DNA from: Neoechinorhynchus agilis
Lineage: Eukaryota; Acanthocephala
Direction of reading: 5' to 3'
Length of the DNA: 64,000 nucleotides
Assembly (NCBI GenBank): GCA_051530055.1
Contig: CM121341.1
Span: forward strand, 8,370,001 to 8,434,000
This document shows, one piece after another, positions 24,931-36,020 of the stretch. Positions within the stretch are counted from its first letter, which is position 1. Each line of letters begins with the position of its first letter. The position numbers and the translations under genes were made by a program. Below the pieces are notes generated by a model. That model saw only the letters and a program-made list of their open reading frames with translations, had not been told where the DNA came from and ran no database searches.

Positions 24931-25274
24931 GACCACATCTTCAGCTCTATCAATCCCAATGAATTTCATTTTTCAATAAAGTATTTTGACCGCGAAAGAA
25001 TCTAATAATAAAATTTACACAAATGACGTCAGAATATTGCGTCTTTGGAAAACTACATTGTCTATGTTTATTGGTTTCATATTTTATGTTTGCTCGAGAC
25101 GGCTTTTCATTCCTAGTCTTCTTGTTTTTCGATCCGTTATTTTCGATTGTTTGTAAGAAAAATCGGTTGGTTTTCTTTATATAATCGACTATTATTCGGT
25201 GTTCTGATGCTCATTTGGTCGTTATTGGATCATTTTTTGTATAAATTTAATCAAAATTGATTTCGTATTTAAAG

Positions 25275-28200
25275 ATGAACAATGAAGCTGATGATTTGGA
25301 AGATTCCTATGAACTTGTTTTATACTCTCCGCACTGCCTATCCGCTGATGTGGTCGCTCGTGTAATGGAAAAGATGCGTTATTTTACAGCTTATGATGAT
25401 CTCAAGATCATTTTAAATTTGTTACAAGTTCGCGACATTCATCTAGCTTATGATATCCTTGATTTATCGACAAAGGATATAAACGAGCAAGACGTTGAGG
25501 ATCGATGGCAATGTATCCTGTTTCATCCGGTGATTTGTCAACAAATCATGTATCAAATCAATAATTTGCCTGCTGCGGTGATCGAAGCCTGTCGGAGGCA
25601 AGCTCCTTTTAGTGATGAAGAGGAAACAATGATCGCTTCTATAAATTCGGTATTTCTTTTATCGAGACGAATTTGAGCGATTTAACACAATTTTGTCTCA
25701 TTATAGAGAGTCCGTGGAGATTTGCAATTCTTTGCTGAAGTATTAAAATCAAGACCGAGACTGTTCATCTTCCGTTCAGCAAGGGATCTTATGTATCATT
25801 GGAGAATGATGAAAACAAATTATCTTTTGGATGATCAAGCTGGTTAGTTCTTTAACCTTTTCTCCGTGATTCAGCGCATTAAGGCATATCGTGTTTTTTT
25901 CTAGTGTTCTAAAGTGAATTTTTCGAAAGCAAATAAAAAATCATCGATTTGTTTTTTTACTCTTTTGCGAAATATGCAATCTTTAATCCGGACGACCTTA
26001 AAAACTTAGTTTCCCCTTTTTCTTCGTATACGACAGTGCAAAAGAATTTATTATTAAAAAAATTCTTAAAAAAATTGTGGTGGCGATACATATTTTATTG
26101 ATATGATGAAATGTTTCCAGTCATTGTTTGGAAGTGAAGGAAACGAAGCTCCCGAAATATCTTGAATAAAATATGTGTTTTATCCGCGAGGAGGGAAGGA
26201 TTATGGCTACATCTTCAACTCTATCAACCTCAAATGATTTTATCTTTACGATACCTCCCCTCCAACGTATTTTATTCAAGATATTTCGCGACTAAGCCTC
26301 GCTTTATCAGTCATCCAGAAAAAGTTTTAGTTGTTATATCTCGTACTCAAAAAATTATTTTCCGTCTGAAGACTTCTAAACGATAATCCTATCTAGAATA
26401 CAATAATCTTTACGATACCGGAATTATGGTGATGATGGTCATAATTCCTTCTCCTCCAACATATTTTATTCAAGATATTTCGCGACTAAGCCTGCTTTAT
26501 CAGTCATCTAGAAAAAGTTTTAGTTATTATATCCGTACTAAAAAATTATTTTCCGTCTAAGACTTCTAACGATAATCCTATCTAGAATACAATAATCTTT
26601 ACGATACCGGAATTTGGGATGATGGTCATAATTCCTTCCCCTCCAACTATTTTATTCAAGATATTTCGCGACTAAGCCTGCTTTATCAGTCATCTAGAAA
26701 AAGTTTTAGTTATTATATCCCGTACTAAAAAATTATTTTCCGTCTGAAGACTTCTAAACGATAATCCTATCTAGAATACAATAATCTTTACGATACCGGA
26801 ATTGTGGGATGATGGTCATAATTCCTTCCCTCCAACATTTTATTCAAGATATTTCGCGACTAAGCCTGCTTTATCAGTCATCTAGAAAAAGTTTTAGTTA
26901 TTATATCCCGAGCCGTACTTAAAAAATTATTTTCCGTCTAAGACTTCTAAACGATAATCCTATCTAGAATACAATAATCTTTACGATACCGGAATTGTGG
27001 TGATGATGGTCATAATTCCTTCCCCTCCAACATATTTTATTCAAGATATTTCGCGACTAAGCCTTGCTTTATCAGTCATCTAGAAAAAGTTTTAGTTATT
27101 ATATCCCGAGCCGTACTTAAAAAAATTATTTTCCGTCGAAGACTTCTAAACGATAATCCTATCTAGAATACAATAATCTTTACGATACCGGAATTGTGGC
27201 GATGATGGTCATAATTCCTTCCCCTCCAACGTATTTTATTCAAGATATTTCGCGACTAAGCCTCGCTTTATCAGTCATCTAGAAAAAGTTTTAGTTATTA
27301 TATCCCGAGCCGTACTTAAAAAAATTATTTTCCGTCTGAAGACTTCTAAACGATAATCCTATCTAGAATAAAATATGTCTCCAATTCTGAAGATTGAATT
27401 ATTCATGTTTGTAAATGGCGGAAAATTGAAGGAATTTTATTTTTATCCGTCTCGTCGGATTTCTTCAGATTTTCTTATAAGTTTTTTCAATTGTGTTTGA
27501 CATTGAAAAAACTTTCAAGCAATCTGAAGAAGGACGAAATATATTGTTTGCCAAACAAAGTATAGTCTTAAATCGTAAGAAACTTACAAGAAATGACAAA
27601 GGTTGGGAAAATGTCGGAATACTTCGACGTGAAATAAATCATATCGGTTAATTTAAATCCCGCCCTGGGGTGTGTGGCGAAACTAAGAAAACAGAAAGTA
27701 TTTCATAATTTTTTATTCCTTTCGATTTCCAATAGAAAAACGAGCTCAAATACTGAAAGCAGTAAATGATGTTGACAAATCTGACCTAATAGCTAACGAT
27801 TATGATCAAGGTTTTAATTGGTTGATATTTTTTAAAACTTAACAAAGTGTCTCATAAAGATTTGGTTGCTACTTACGAAATTGTTCAACTGGAGTTTGAT
27901 TTAATGATACAGGCATTTCCGGAATTTGACAAATACTTTGAATGCGTTGGAGTGCTAGCAATTCTGACTGCGTCCAATGGTACTCAATTTCGAATGAAAG
28001 GGCCGAAGGTTTTTTTTGTTAAACCTAATCATGATCAATACAAAATTGTTTTAGATCACAATTGGTCGTAATCTAGTGAGCATGACAGGCGATTCCACTC
28101 ATATGGACGTGGACTTGGGCCTCATGGACGCATCAAAACGAACATCTAGGAACCAAGGTTTTATCGAATTTGACAAGACTCAAAATAAGTTTTATTTCTG

Positions 28201-28456
28201 CAATATGGGTAAAAACTCGGTGATCATTGATCGAACAAAGATTTGTAAAGGCGAAAAGATTGAACTTGTTCATGGGTCAGATATCATGATTAAGAACGTC
28301 TATCTCAAATTTACCATCAATTTGTATGAGTATTTAATGAGAGAACGGAACTTTGCGAGCGCTCAAGATGACAAGTATGAATGGGAAAATTATGAAGATC
28401 CGTTTAGCGAGTTTAGTGACGACGGAATAAGTGAAGGAATGAATGGGTCGCAATGA
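25275..28456 (+). CDS. MCRS1: Microspherule protein 1 (MCRS1) homologue
   Basis: FHA-domain protein of the NSL and INO80 chromatin complexes, also tied to spindle poles in animals. Five exons (25275-25649, 25707-25842, 27736-27810, 27848-28008, 28055-28456) join in phase to 382 residues. The N-terminal MCRS_N region is clear: DVEDRWQCILFHPVICQQI, then DLMYHWRMMKTNYLLDDQ (human YHWQLMKQYYLLEDQ). The C-terminal FHA domain starts ITIGRNLVSM and continues MDVDLGLMDASKRTSRNQGF (family DVDLSLEG...SRKQG). The start is ATG 25275; an upstream TTG frame is not needed. Intron 2 (25843-27735) is 1.9 kb and swollen by satellite array B, while the other introns are 37-57 bp. The acidic C-terminus (ENYEDPFSEFSDDGISEGMN) extends past the FHA fold. 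All splice sites are GT-AG. Confidence 0.93.
26150..27370 (+). repeat. Array B of the ~195-bp satellite, inside an MCRS1 intron
   Basis: Six or so units of the same family as arrays A and C, each with ACGATAATCCTATCTAGAAT and AAGATATTTCGCGACTAAGC. Several carry small deletions (for example TGGGATGATGG for TGGCGATGATGG), so this array is older or less homogenised than array C. Left of it (26150-26240) lies an inverted-looking fragment with GAAATATCTTGAATAAAATA. Just right of it (27385-27440) is a diverged single copy related to the 167-bp satellite (GAAGATTGAATTATTC, AAGGAATTTTAT). Confidence 0.9.
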
Positions 28457-28705
28457 GGTCCGTTGAAATCTCGAAAAAATATACATACTGAATCATGGAT
28501 TTTATGTGGTGAGATTCGGGGGGTCCGAAGGAAAAAAATTCGGCGCTTTCATTTACACAAACGTCTTTTTAAATGGTTTTTTCTTACTCTACGACTTTGA
28601 AGACAACATTGGGCTTTTCATACTTAAGAAATAAAACGTGGTATTATTGACTTCCATTTGAGAAAAAAACGGCACACAGTTCACATTGTGGGCCTAAAAT
28701 TTTAG

Positions 28706-30700
28706 ATGAGCACTGATAAAACCAGCAATCATTCGCCGCCGATAATTCCGAAAGGTGATATTGGAAAAGAAATGATCAAACCTGACCCTCTTGGCGGCAC
28801 CTATATCCCTCGAATTCGTCTTAAAATGATCAATAAGTCCAATCAGGACAAAACAAGGTAATGTTTTTTTATATAGCGTATCATTAATAATGTTCGTCCA
28901 GCATTGAGTACCAGCGTATAGCTTGGGACGATCTAAAAAAAGGCATTAATGGAATCGTCAATAAGGCCAATACGTCCAATATTGCATACGTCGCTCGTGA
29001 TTTGATCAAACAGAATCTTATCAGAGGGAGGTTTGTGCTGCCAACCTTTTGTTTACTAATTATATTTCTTTCTAAAAGGGGCTTATTCGCCAAATGTTGT
29101 ATAAAGGCGCAGGATGCATCACAACCATTTACTCATGTATTCGCTGCACTCGTAGCGATTGTTAATACAAAGGTTTTCGCTGAATTGACTTTTCTAACGG
29201 TCTTATACAAACGTTTAGTTTCCACAAATTGGTGAGTTAATTCTAAAGAGACTGCTTAATCAATTTAAAAAGTCATATAAACGCAACGACAAACCGACAT
29301 GCTTGTCTTCCACTAAATTCCTTGGACATTTATTCAACCAAAACGTCGTGCACGAAGTTCTTATTTTGGAGATTTTAGGCGACTTGTAATCTTTTCTATC
29401 AGGCGATAATTGGACACTGAAAAAAATCACAATGTTCATAAAAAATGGAGAGAGAAAAGATTACAAATCCTAACACTGTTAATGAACAAGCCAACTAATG
29501 ATTCGATGGAAGTTGCAATATCTATTCTCAAGGAAACCGGATCAAAGCTAACCGACGTGTGTCCTCGAGGCCTTAACGCAATATTTGACACTCTTAGAAT
29601 GATCTTACATTCTGGAAACGTTGACCGTCGCATTCAATATGCTATCGAAGTTCTGTTTGCAGTTCGTAAAGACGGCTTCAAGGATTTTCCTAGCCTAGTA
29701 GATGAACTTAACATAGTTGAAGAAGATGAGCAGTTTACCCACGCTTTGTGCCTGGATGACGATTGTAATCCAGAAATAATGCTCGATGTATTTAGGTATG
29801 ATGCTGATTATGAGAAGAACGAAAATAAGTATAAGAAACTAACGGATGAAATTCTGGGAGATGATGAGGTAGATGAGAGTGAGGAAGAAGAAGATGAAGA
29901 AATTGGAGCTCCGGACGAGACTGAACCGATTGTTGATGAAACTGAGACTGACCTTGTCTCGCTTAGATCCTCGATTCCTTTTCATATTCTGAAAAGAATT
30001 GTAGTTAGCAAGTCATATCTTATTTTGTTTTATACAAAAAAACTATCATAGAGGAACCATATTCCCGTGAGCTTAAAATAAAAGGAATCGATGGTGTAGA
30101 AGAACGATATATCTTACAATTCAATCATCAATAAATTTCGAAGAGTGCGCTCATAAACTCATGAAGATGAATCTGAGACCTGGCGGAGAGCAACAAACAG
30201 AGTTATGCCGAACAATTCTCGATTGGTGTGCCCAACAACGCACTTACGAGAAGTTTGCCGGTCTCCTGGCTCATAGATTCTGCATCTTGGACCAACAATA
30301 CGCCGAAATGTATGAACAGATATTCATTGAACAGTACGAAGTCGTTCATCGTCTCGAAACGGTAAAACTTCGAAACATTGCCAAGTTTTTTGCTCACCTG
30401 CTATGCACCGATGGCATATCATGGGCAGTGTTCAAGTGTATTCAACTCACTGAAGAGCACACAACATCTAGTAGTCGAGTGTTCATAAAGAATATTCTAC
30501 TTGAGATGGCCGAGAATCTAGGAGTACAAACACTAAATGATCGGTTCCAAGATGAGACAATGGAGACGGCGTTCATCGGATTGTTTCCCGTGGACTCTCC
30601 TCAAAACATACGGTTTTGCATCAATTTCTTTACGTCCATCGGATTGGGAGGGCTGACTGAAAAGCTCAGAGATCGTCTGAAGACACTAAGTGCAAACTAA
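28706..30700 (+). CDS. CWC22: Pre-mRNA-splicing factor CWC22
   Basis: Spliceosome factor that brings eIF4A3 to the forming exon-junction complex. The N-terminal MIF4G half runs from [18 protein letters not shown] through [15 protein letters not shown] and [20 protein letters not shown] to [10 protein letters not shown]. An acidic linker ([13 protein letters not shown]) leads to the MA3 half ([56 protein letters not shown]). Exons: 28706-28857, 28902-29030, 29079-29172, 29219 to about 29385, about 29460 to 29966, and 30100-30700. The fourth junction is uncertain (a GT-AG pair 29386-29459 fits, adding about seven residues). The fifth has no good GT-AG that keeps the conserved LRRTIYL; see findings. 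The protein ends just after MA3, lacking the serine/arginine-rich tail of vertebrate CWC22. Confidence 0.92.
29967..30099 (+). other. Insertion or intron with inverted ends inside CWC22
   Basis: Removing these 133 bases joins ..LVSLR to [10 protein letters not shown], exactly the conserved CWC22 sequence. The segment starts ATCC, not GT. Its ends are inverted: TCGATTCCTTTT near the left end and AAAAGGAATCGA near the right end, 12 of 12 bases. TAGA occurs at both edges (29964-29967 and 30097-30100), like a 4-bp target duplication. A canonical alternative uses GT at about 30012 with the same acceptor, but it would add about 15 extra residues inside a conserved block. Confidence 0.6.
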
Positions 30701-30879
30701 TGATTTCAAAAACAACATGATAATCTGTCGCGATTGGGAGCTTTTTTATGGAGTTTTGAAAAAACATTTGATCGACATGAATAATCGCTGATCTATTTTG
30801 AATCCTGTTTCACCATTCAGATATGCATACGTCATTGTTATCAATGTCTAACCGACAGTGTAACAAGCAATCGGCTAAT

Positions 30880-30956
30880 ATTTGTTTGAAGATTGAATTG
30901 TTCTTTTATATGGGGTGTAAAAATTTAAAGAAATTTGGGTTAAATCCGATTGATTT
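30880..30956 (+). repeat. Solo diverged monomer related to the 167-bp satellite
   Basis: TTTGAAGATTGAATTGTTC, TAAAAATTTAAAGAAATTT and TTAAATCCG follow the order of the 167-bp unit (TTTGAAGATTAAATTATTC, GAAAAATTAAAGGAATTTT, TTAAATCCG). It abuts the 3' end of the LINE at 30957. The full satellite array starts about 1 kb beyond the LINE's 5' end, so the LINE may have landed beside or within old satellite. Confidence 0.5.
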
Positions 30957-33900
30957 CAGAGGCACGGGAACGCTGCCTCCCTTCCTTTGGACCGCTAGAG
31001 CACCAGGACGACAGCTGAGTGATCCAAAGGAGTGGTGTGAATGATTTCTGCTCCGAGATTAAACTTCATAGTTATGCAAAAAAGAACATTGTTTATCTCA
31101 AGGTCGTTTCGCCATTTTTTAACCTTGTCGTGGAGATAAAATAGACGTTTTCTGAATATAATTTTAGAAATATAACAAGTTAGATCATTCACATCACCGC
31201 TTCTCTGGATCTCTCAAGATGCCTCGTCCTGGTGTAACTGCCGTATGTAAGTTCTCTGGGATCTTTGGGGAAAGTGTGCCGCTCTAACCTGCCCAACATT
31301 TGAATTCCCATATAGGCGAGCCGTAACATGAATTTAACCTTCAAAACTGCATCACTATTCCCCCGAATCCCCTTTTGAGCCACAATAGTCTCTCGTAACG
31401 GCGAATATATGTAATCCAATAGCTTCCCGTAAATTCCGAAAGTGATTAGTTCGTTTGCAATCCCACCGCTGCCACCAAATGTTAAATCCTCTGATTTAAC
31501 TTCCCCCATTTCTTTATTTTCGAAAAAACCGAACGAACAACCAAACCCACTTAAAAATTTTTATTCGAGAGAAGGACCATAGTGTTAACGATGGATAAAT
31601 ATCGGCAATAAGATCCATACATTATTTTATCTCTCTACTCGTCCATTTGACACCAACGATGTGCTTTCTCGGCCCAGTCGTTTGTATGTGCCCAGAGGTA
31701 GGGGAGTTTGCTCGGAACAATAAGAAAGGTGCGAATGAATTTGTTGCGCTGCTCAGGAGGACGGCCTCTGGAATAGAAAACCAGGCCAGATACTGCCCAA
31801 CAATTCCAAGTGGTTTTGATCACTTCACGTCGAACTTTAGCCTGTGCTACATTTAAAAGCTTTTTAAATTTACCGAGATCGGCCTTAATGTTCAAATTGG
31901 TTGTAAAAGAATATCCTAAAATGTCGATTTTTTTATTAACTAAAACATCACCAAGATTATAATAATCTCTATAGAATTCTCGGATTTTACGTTTACCAAT
32001 CGTCGAGCGTGACTTTAAAATAAATTTAGTTTTTCTGGGATTGAGATCTAATCCCATTTGAGGTAAAACATGGTGTAAAAATTTAAGAGATGTAGCTAGA
32101 CTCACTTATAACAGCGGTCATATATAAACACGTTTTATTAATTTAAGAAAAGCACGATCCACACACTTGCCAGCATCTATCTTTGCAGGTCATCTGCATA
32201 GAGAAAATATTTGGTAGGAGGAGTGAGGGGATGGAGGTCATTTAGAAAAATGTCAAAGAGAAGAGGGGAAAGTACGGCGCGTTGGGGGACCCCTTTAAAT
32301 ATGGGCAGAGAAGAGGAACAAGAAGTTCCACATTGGATATATTGTTTGCGGTTGGAGAGGAAAGAGGAAACCCAAGCGAGTTGCCAGGTTGGGAGGCCAA
32401 AGGAAGCACATGATTGGAGAAGAAGGGAGTGATCGACCGACTCGAACGCCCTGGAAATATCCAGTCGCACAAGACGGACGGTTGATGCCGGACTGGAATC
32501 TAAGTTGCGCACAAGCGTATCGTAGATGCAGAAGAGGGTATCAGAACAAGAGTAATTGGGACGGAAAGCGAATTGAGAAGGGGGGTGTTTTTGAAAGGAG
32601 GGAAGTAGGCGGGTTTTAAAACATTTTTCTTAGATTTAAGAGAAAGGTGAGAGGATAGAAATGGGACGAAAGGATGTAGGGGAAATCCGTTTATTGTTTT
32701 TGAAGAAGGGGACGACCGGGCTTCCTTAAGAGACGATGGGAAAGTGCCCAATAGAAAGCTAAGGTTCGTTATGTGCGTTAGAGAGTTCCGGGATGATGAA
32801 ACGAATGGCCAAATTTCTGACAGTCGAATTTGGGGAAGAATGGCGGGGCAGGCGTTTAAGGATCTCTAGGATTCCGAGAGGGGAAACTAAGGAAGGGCAT
32901 GTATGGATGGGCGGGTCAGAAAGTGAGAAGGGAGGTTGGGACAATGGATTGGAGGTTTGGGGAGGACAGAGGTTTTTATTAATGGAATTAAGGATTGAGA
33001 GGAGATCAGATTTTGGGAGAGATGCGAAGGGGGTGGATCTACCAAGACCAGTGACATTTTTTTTATTTCACGCCACCAGTTTCGATTTGGAACGGACGAG
33101 AGACGAGATGAGAGGGTAAGCGGAATTACCAGAACGGAAAGCCTTGGTGACCTGCATTTGAAGGGTTTTTAGAAAAGGCGAGAACCATGGAGGGTCGCGG
33201 TTCGAGACTCGTATTGTTTTGCGAGGAAAGGAGGCCTTTATCGCAGATTCTATTAGATTTAACAAAGAGCCCATTGCAATCGAGGGGTCGGTGCCAAAGA
33301 TGGTAGAGCGGTTTTGCATGATAAGAGAATTGACACATGCAGCAAAGGATTGCGTATGATGATCACGTTTATTCCAGACAACGTAGGGGTCGGAAAAGGA
33401 ACGTTTTTGAGGTGATGAGGGGGAGAGAAGGATGGAACAATGGTCAGACGAGGCGATCGGGGGGAGTTTGGTAGTGCAAGAATATTGCCTGATGTTTGAG
33501 AAAATTTTATCAAGGCGGGAGGAGAAACGTGTGGGGAAAGTAACGAGTTGGGAGACATGAGAGAGCGGGGGCGGGATCGGCAGTTTGTTAAAATCGCCAA
33601 ATATGATGAAGTGATCTGAGGAAGTGGAAGGTAGTTCAGTAAATAGGTGGTTTATTTGTTGAAGTGTGTTGGAGATGTTTGAGAAAGGAGGGCGATAAAG
33701 GCCAGCGATAGAGATCTCACGTTGGCCATTGCGGATGGGGAGCTGGAGTTGGATGTGTAGCCATTCAAGATCGTCGGAGATGAAAAGGTAGGGTGAAGAG
33801 CAATGGTAAGAGAGAGGTGCGGATGAAGATCGATATGCCTCCCCTGTTTCGGAAGTCCCTTGTGAGGTGAAAAGCTTGAAAGTTTGGAAGGAAGGCAGAT

Positions 33901-35100
33901 AATTTGCTATGGGGTGAGAGCCATGTTTCCGTAATTACAAGGATGTCGGCGCTGCAAGAAAGGCAACCATATGGAGCTCATACAGTTTGGGGAGGAGGTT
34001 GCGGATGTTAGAATAAAAGATTATTGGAAAGGGATGTCTAGAAGGCACACGAAGGTTGGACACTGACGGGGAGGGTTAAAGCTGTGCAGAGAGAGAAATG
34101 ATGGGAGTTGACCGGCGGGGTAGTTCGGTGGTAAGGGATTCGTGGGTGGACACTGTAGTAAGGGGTGATTTGAGTGTAGGGACCATAAGGCTGGTAACTG
34201 CGTATGCGGGATGGGGGGCAAGAGGATATTGGGAGTTGAAAAGGTGGTGTTAAGAGGCGAGGTAGTGTGAGCGTCCAAGGTATTTTTCGCTTCTGAGGGG
34301 CGAAGCGAAAATTTCCAGATTTGGCAGGGTTCGGAATAGTGGTTTTAGGCAGATGAGAGATGAGTGGTGGCAAGGATGACGGGGGTTTAGGAGAAGTTAA
34401 TTTACGAGGCGAGGGATGCTTAACGTAGTCGTTGAAGACTGGTAGGGGTGTGTACTTTTTACTAGAAAATCGAATTACAGGAGAGAAGGTGGTAGGTTTT
34501 GATGGAGTTCACGTTGAAACGTAGTCGTAGAAGGATGGGAGGGGTTTATGGTTTTTTTTCTAGTTGTACGGGGTGCTAGAGAGGAGGTGGAGGATTTAGA
34601 TGAGGCCGAGGAGTAAGGGAGATTCGGTTTTAATAGTGGAGCAGAGTGAGACTTAGAGTGCAGGGACGAGGGAAAAGGGCTATGAGAGATGGTAGGAACG
34701 GAATTAAGGAGGGGAGAATGTTGAAGAAAAGTCGAATTAGAGTGTGGATAGGAGTCTTGGAGGGCACCGACAGCAAAGAATGGGTGGACAGTATTTAAAG
34801 AGTGAAGCGAGGGAGAAGAGGAGGTTTGAGGTGGGGAAACTGAAGATGGAAGGGGTTGGGGATTAGGGGTTTGGGAGTGGTTAGTGTTTGAGAACTTATT
34901 GGGAAGGGGGGAACTGGAGAACACAGTTTGAGCAAGGCGGCAGTACAGAAACCGCAAATAAATTTCTGGCCTGTTGCCCAAGTATTTGTGACGGATATTT
35001 TAGTTGTAACCTGACAATCGTTCATGTCACAGGGGACGGGCTTGGTGGTTGGCCGCTTCGGTCTCGGCATTGTTTGCAAGTGTTTATGACGTTAAATCGT
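30957..35100 (-). mobile_element. Decayed LINE with zinc-finger ORF1, endonuclease and reverse transcriptase
   Basis: Minus strand, 5' to 3'. About 35070-34790 encodes a cysteine zinc finger (PCDMNDCQ...FICGFC), as in CR1-type ORF1 proteins, followed by a proline/serine-rich stretch to about 34050. About 34010-33330 encodes an apurinic-type endonuclease in two frames (SNIRNLLPKL, ILVITETWLSP, FIIFGDFN, IASSDHCSILL). About 33300-33070 holds PPWFSPFLK, typical of the linker. About 32510-32180 holds reverse transcriptase: VRLDISRAFESVDH, GVPQRAVLSPLLF and FLYADD. The thumb follows at 32105-31640 (LNPRKTKFIL, ILGYSFTTNLN). Many stops and frame changes mark it as dead. 31510-30957 is the 3' region, including an unassigned frame at 31509-31189. 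A CR1/L2-like clade is likely. Confidence 0.8.
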
Positions 35101-36020
35101 GCGACGACTTTGATCGTGTGACGACGCTGATGCTCACAGATTTGATTGCAATTGTTTACGACGTTAGATCTTATGACGGCGTTGATCGTCTGACAAGACG
35201 AGAGAGAGAACGTTGACGGTTGACGAGAGAGAGAGAACGTTGACGAGAGAGCATATAGAGTAATTCCTCTGCAAACTCTGCGATTCTGAACTATAAATTG
35301 TGTGGTAAACCCACTTCGCCGCATAATAACTACTATCGATCGTCGCATTTATCGATCGACTACACAACACGATCGAATGGAAGGCCCGTTGGCTATGTTT
35401 CGTAGGAGGAATGCTCCTGATCTCAAATCGTCTCAATCTCTGGAACCATTAACGATGTCTCGACGCCAAAGAAAACGAAATAATGGATAAAAATGGAGGA
35501 AAATCTTTTGTAATTTATTACCGCGAACTCGAACAACGGAACAAGCGATCGCACTTTTTTTAGCGTTCCAAATGTTTATAGCAGAGGTAAAGATGAGAAA
35601 GAATTTTGTAATATTGGGGGTCATTAACGTCGCGAATTTTGTCCGTGTGTATATTTCACAGGCGGACTCAGCGGATATTTAAGTGATTTTTATTTCTCTC
35701 TCTCTTTTAGTACTCAAAGAATCTGTTATAGGTCACAGGTTTTTTCTTTAATTGGGTTTTTTTGTTCGTTAAAAAATTGAAGTCTTTTATTTCAAAGATT
35801 TGAAGCGGATAACATCAGTCGGAAAAGTTTGTCAAGAAAGGCATCTTTCTCGCTTATTCTTTTACAAGACCCAAATGTTTTATGGAATAATTCGTCCTTA
35901 AATTTAACCTTTCTGCTCTATGTTCTTGTTAGTTAATTGTTTCACTGAATTTTATTTACGATCAGCCTTTATTTTAATCTTTTCGATTCCTTTTGGACCC
36001 ACAAAATATTTAATTTTTTG
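35101..36020. other. LINE 5' flank and spacer
   Basis: At 35080-35260 a ~72-bp sequence is imperfectly repeated (GTTTATGACGTTAAATCGTG at 35083, GTTTACGACGTTAGATCTTA at 35152), followed by AGAGAGAGAACGTTGACG repeats. This looks like a tandem 5' UTR of the LINE. The rest to 36020 is AT-rich with nothing recognised. Confidence 0.45.

Noticed and set aside
34021-34981. Proline/serine-rich frames on the minus strand as host genes
   Set aside because: They lie between the zinc-finger and endonuclease parts of the decayed LINE and have its strand and composition.
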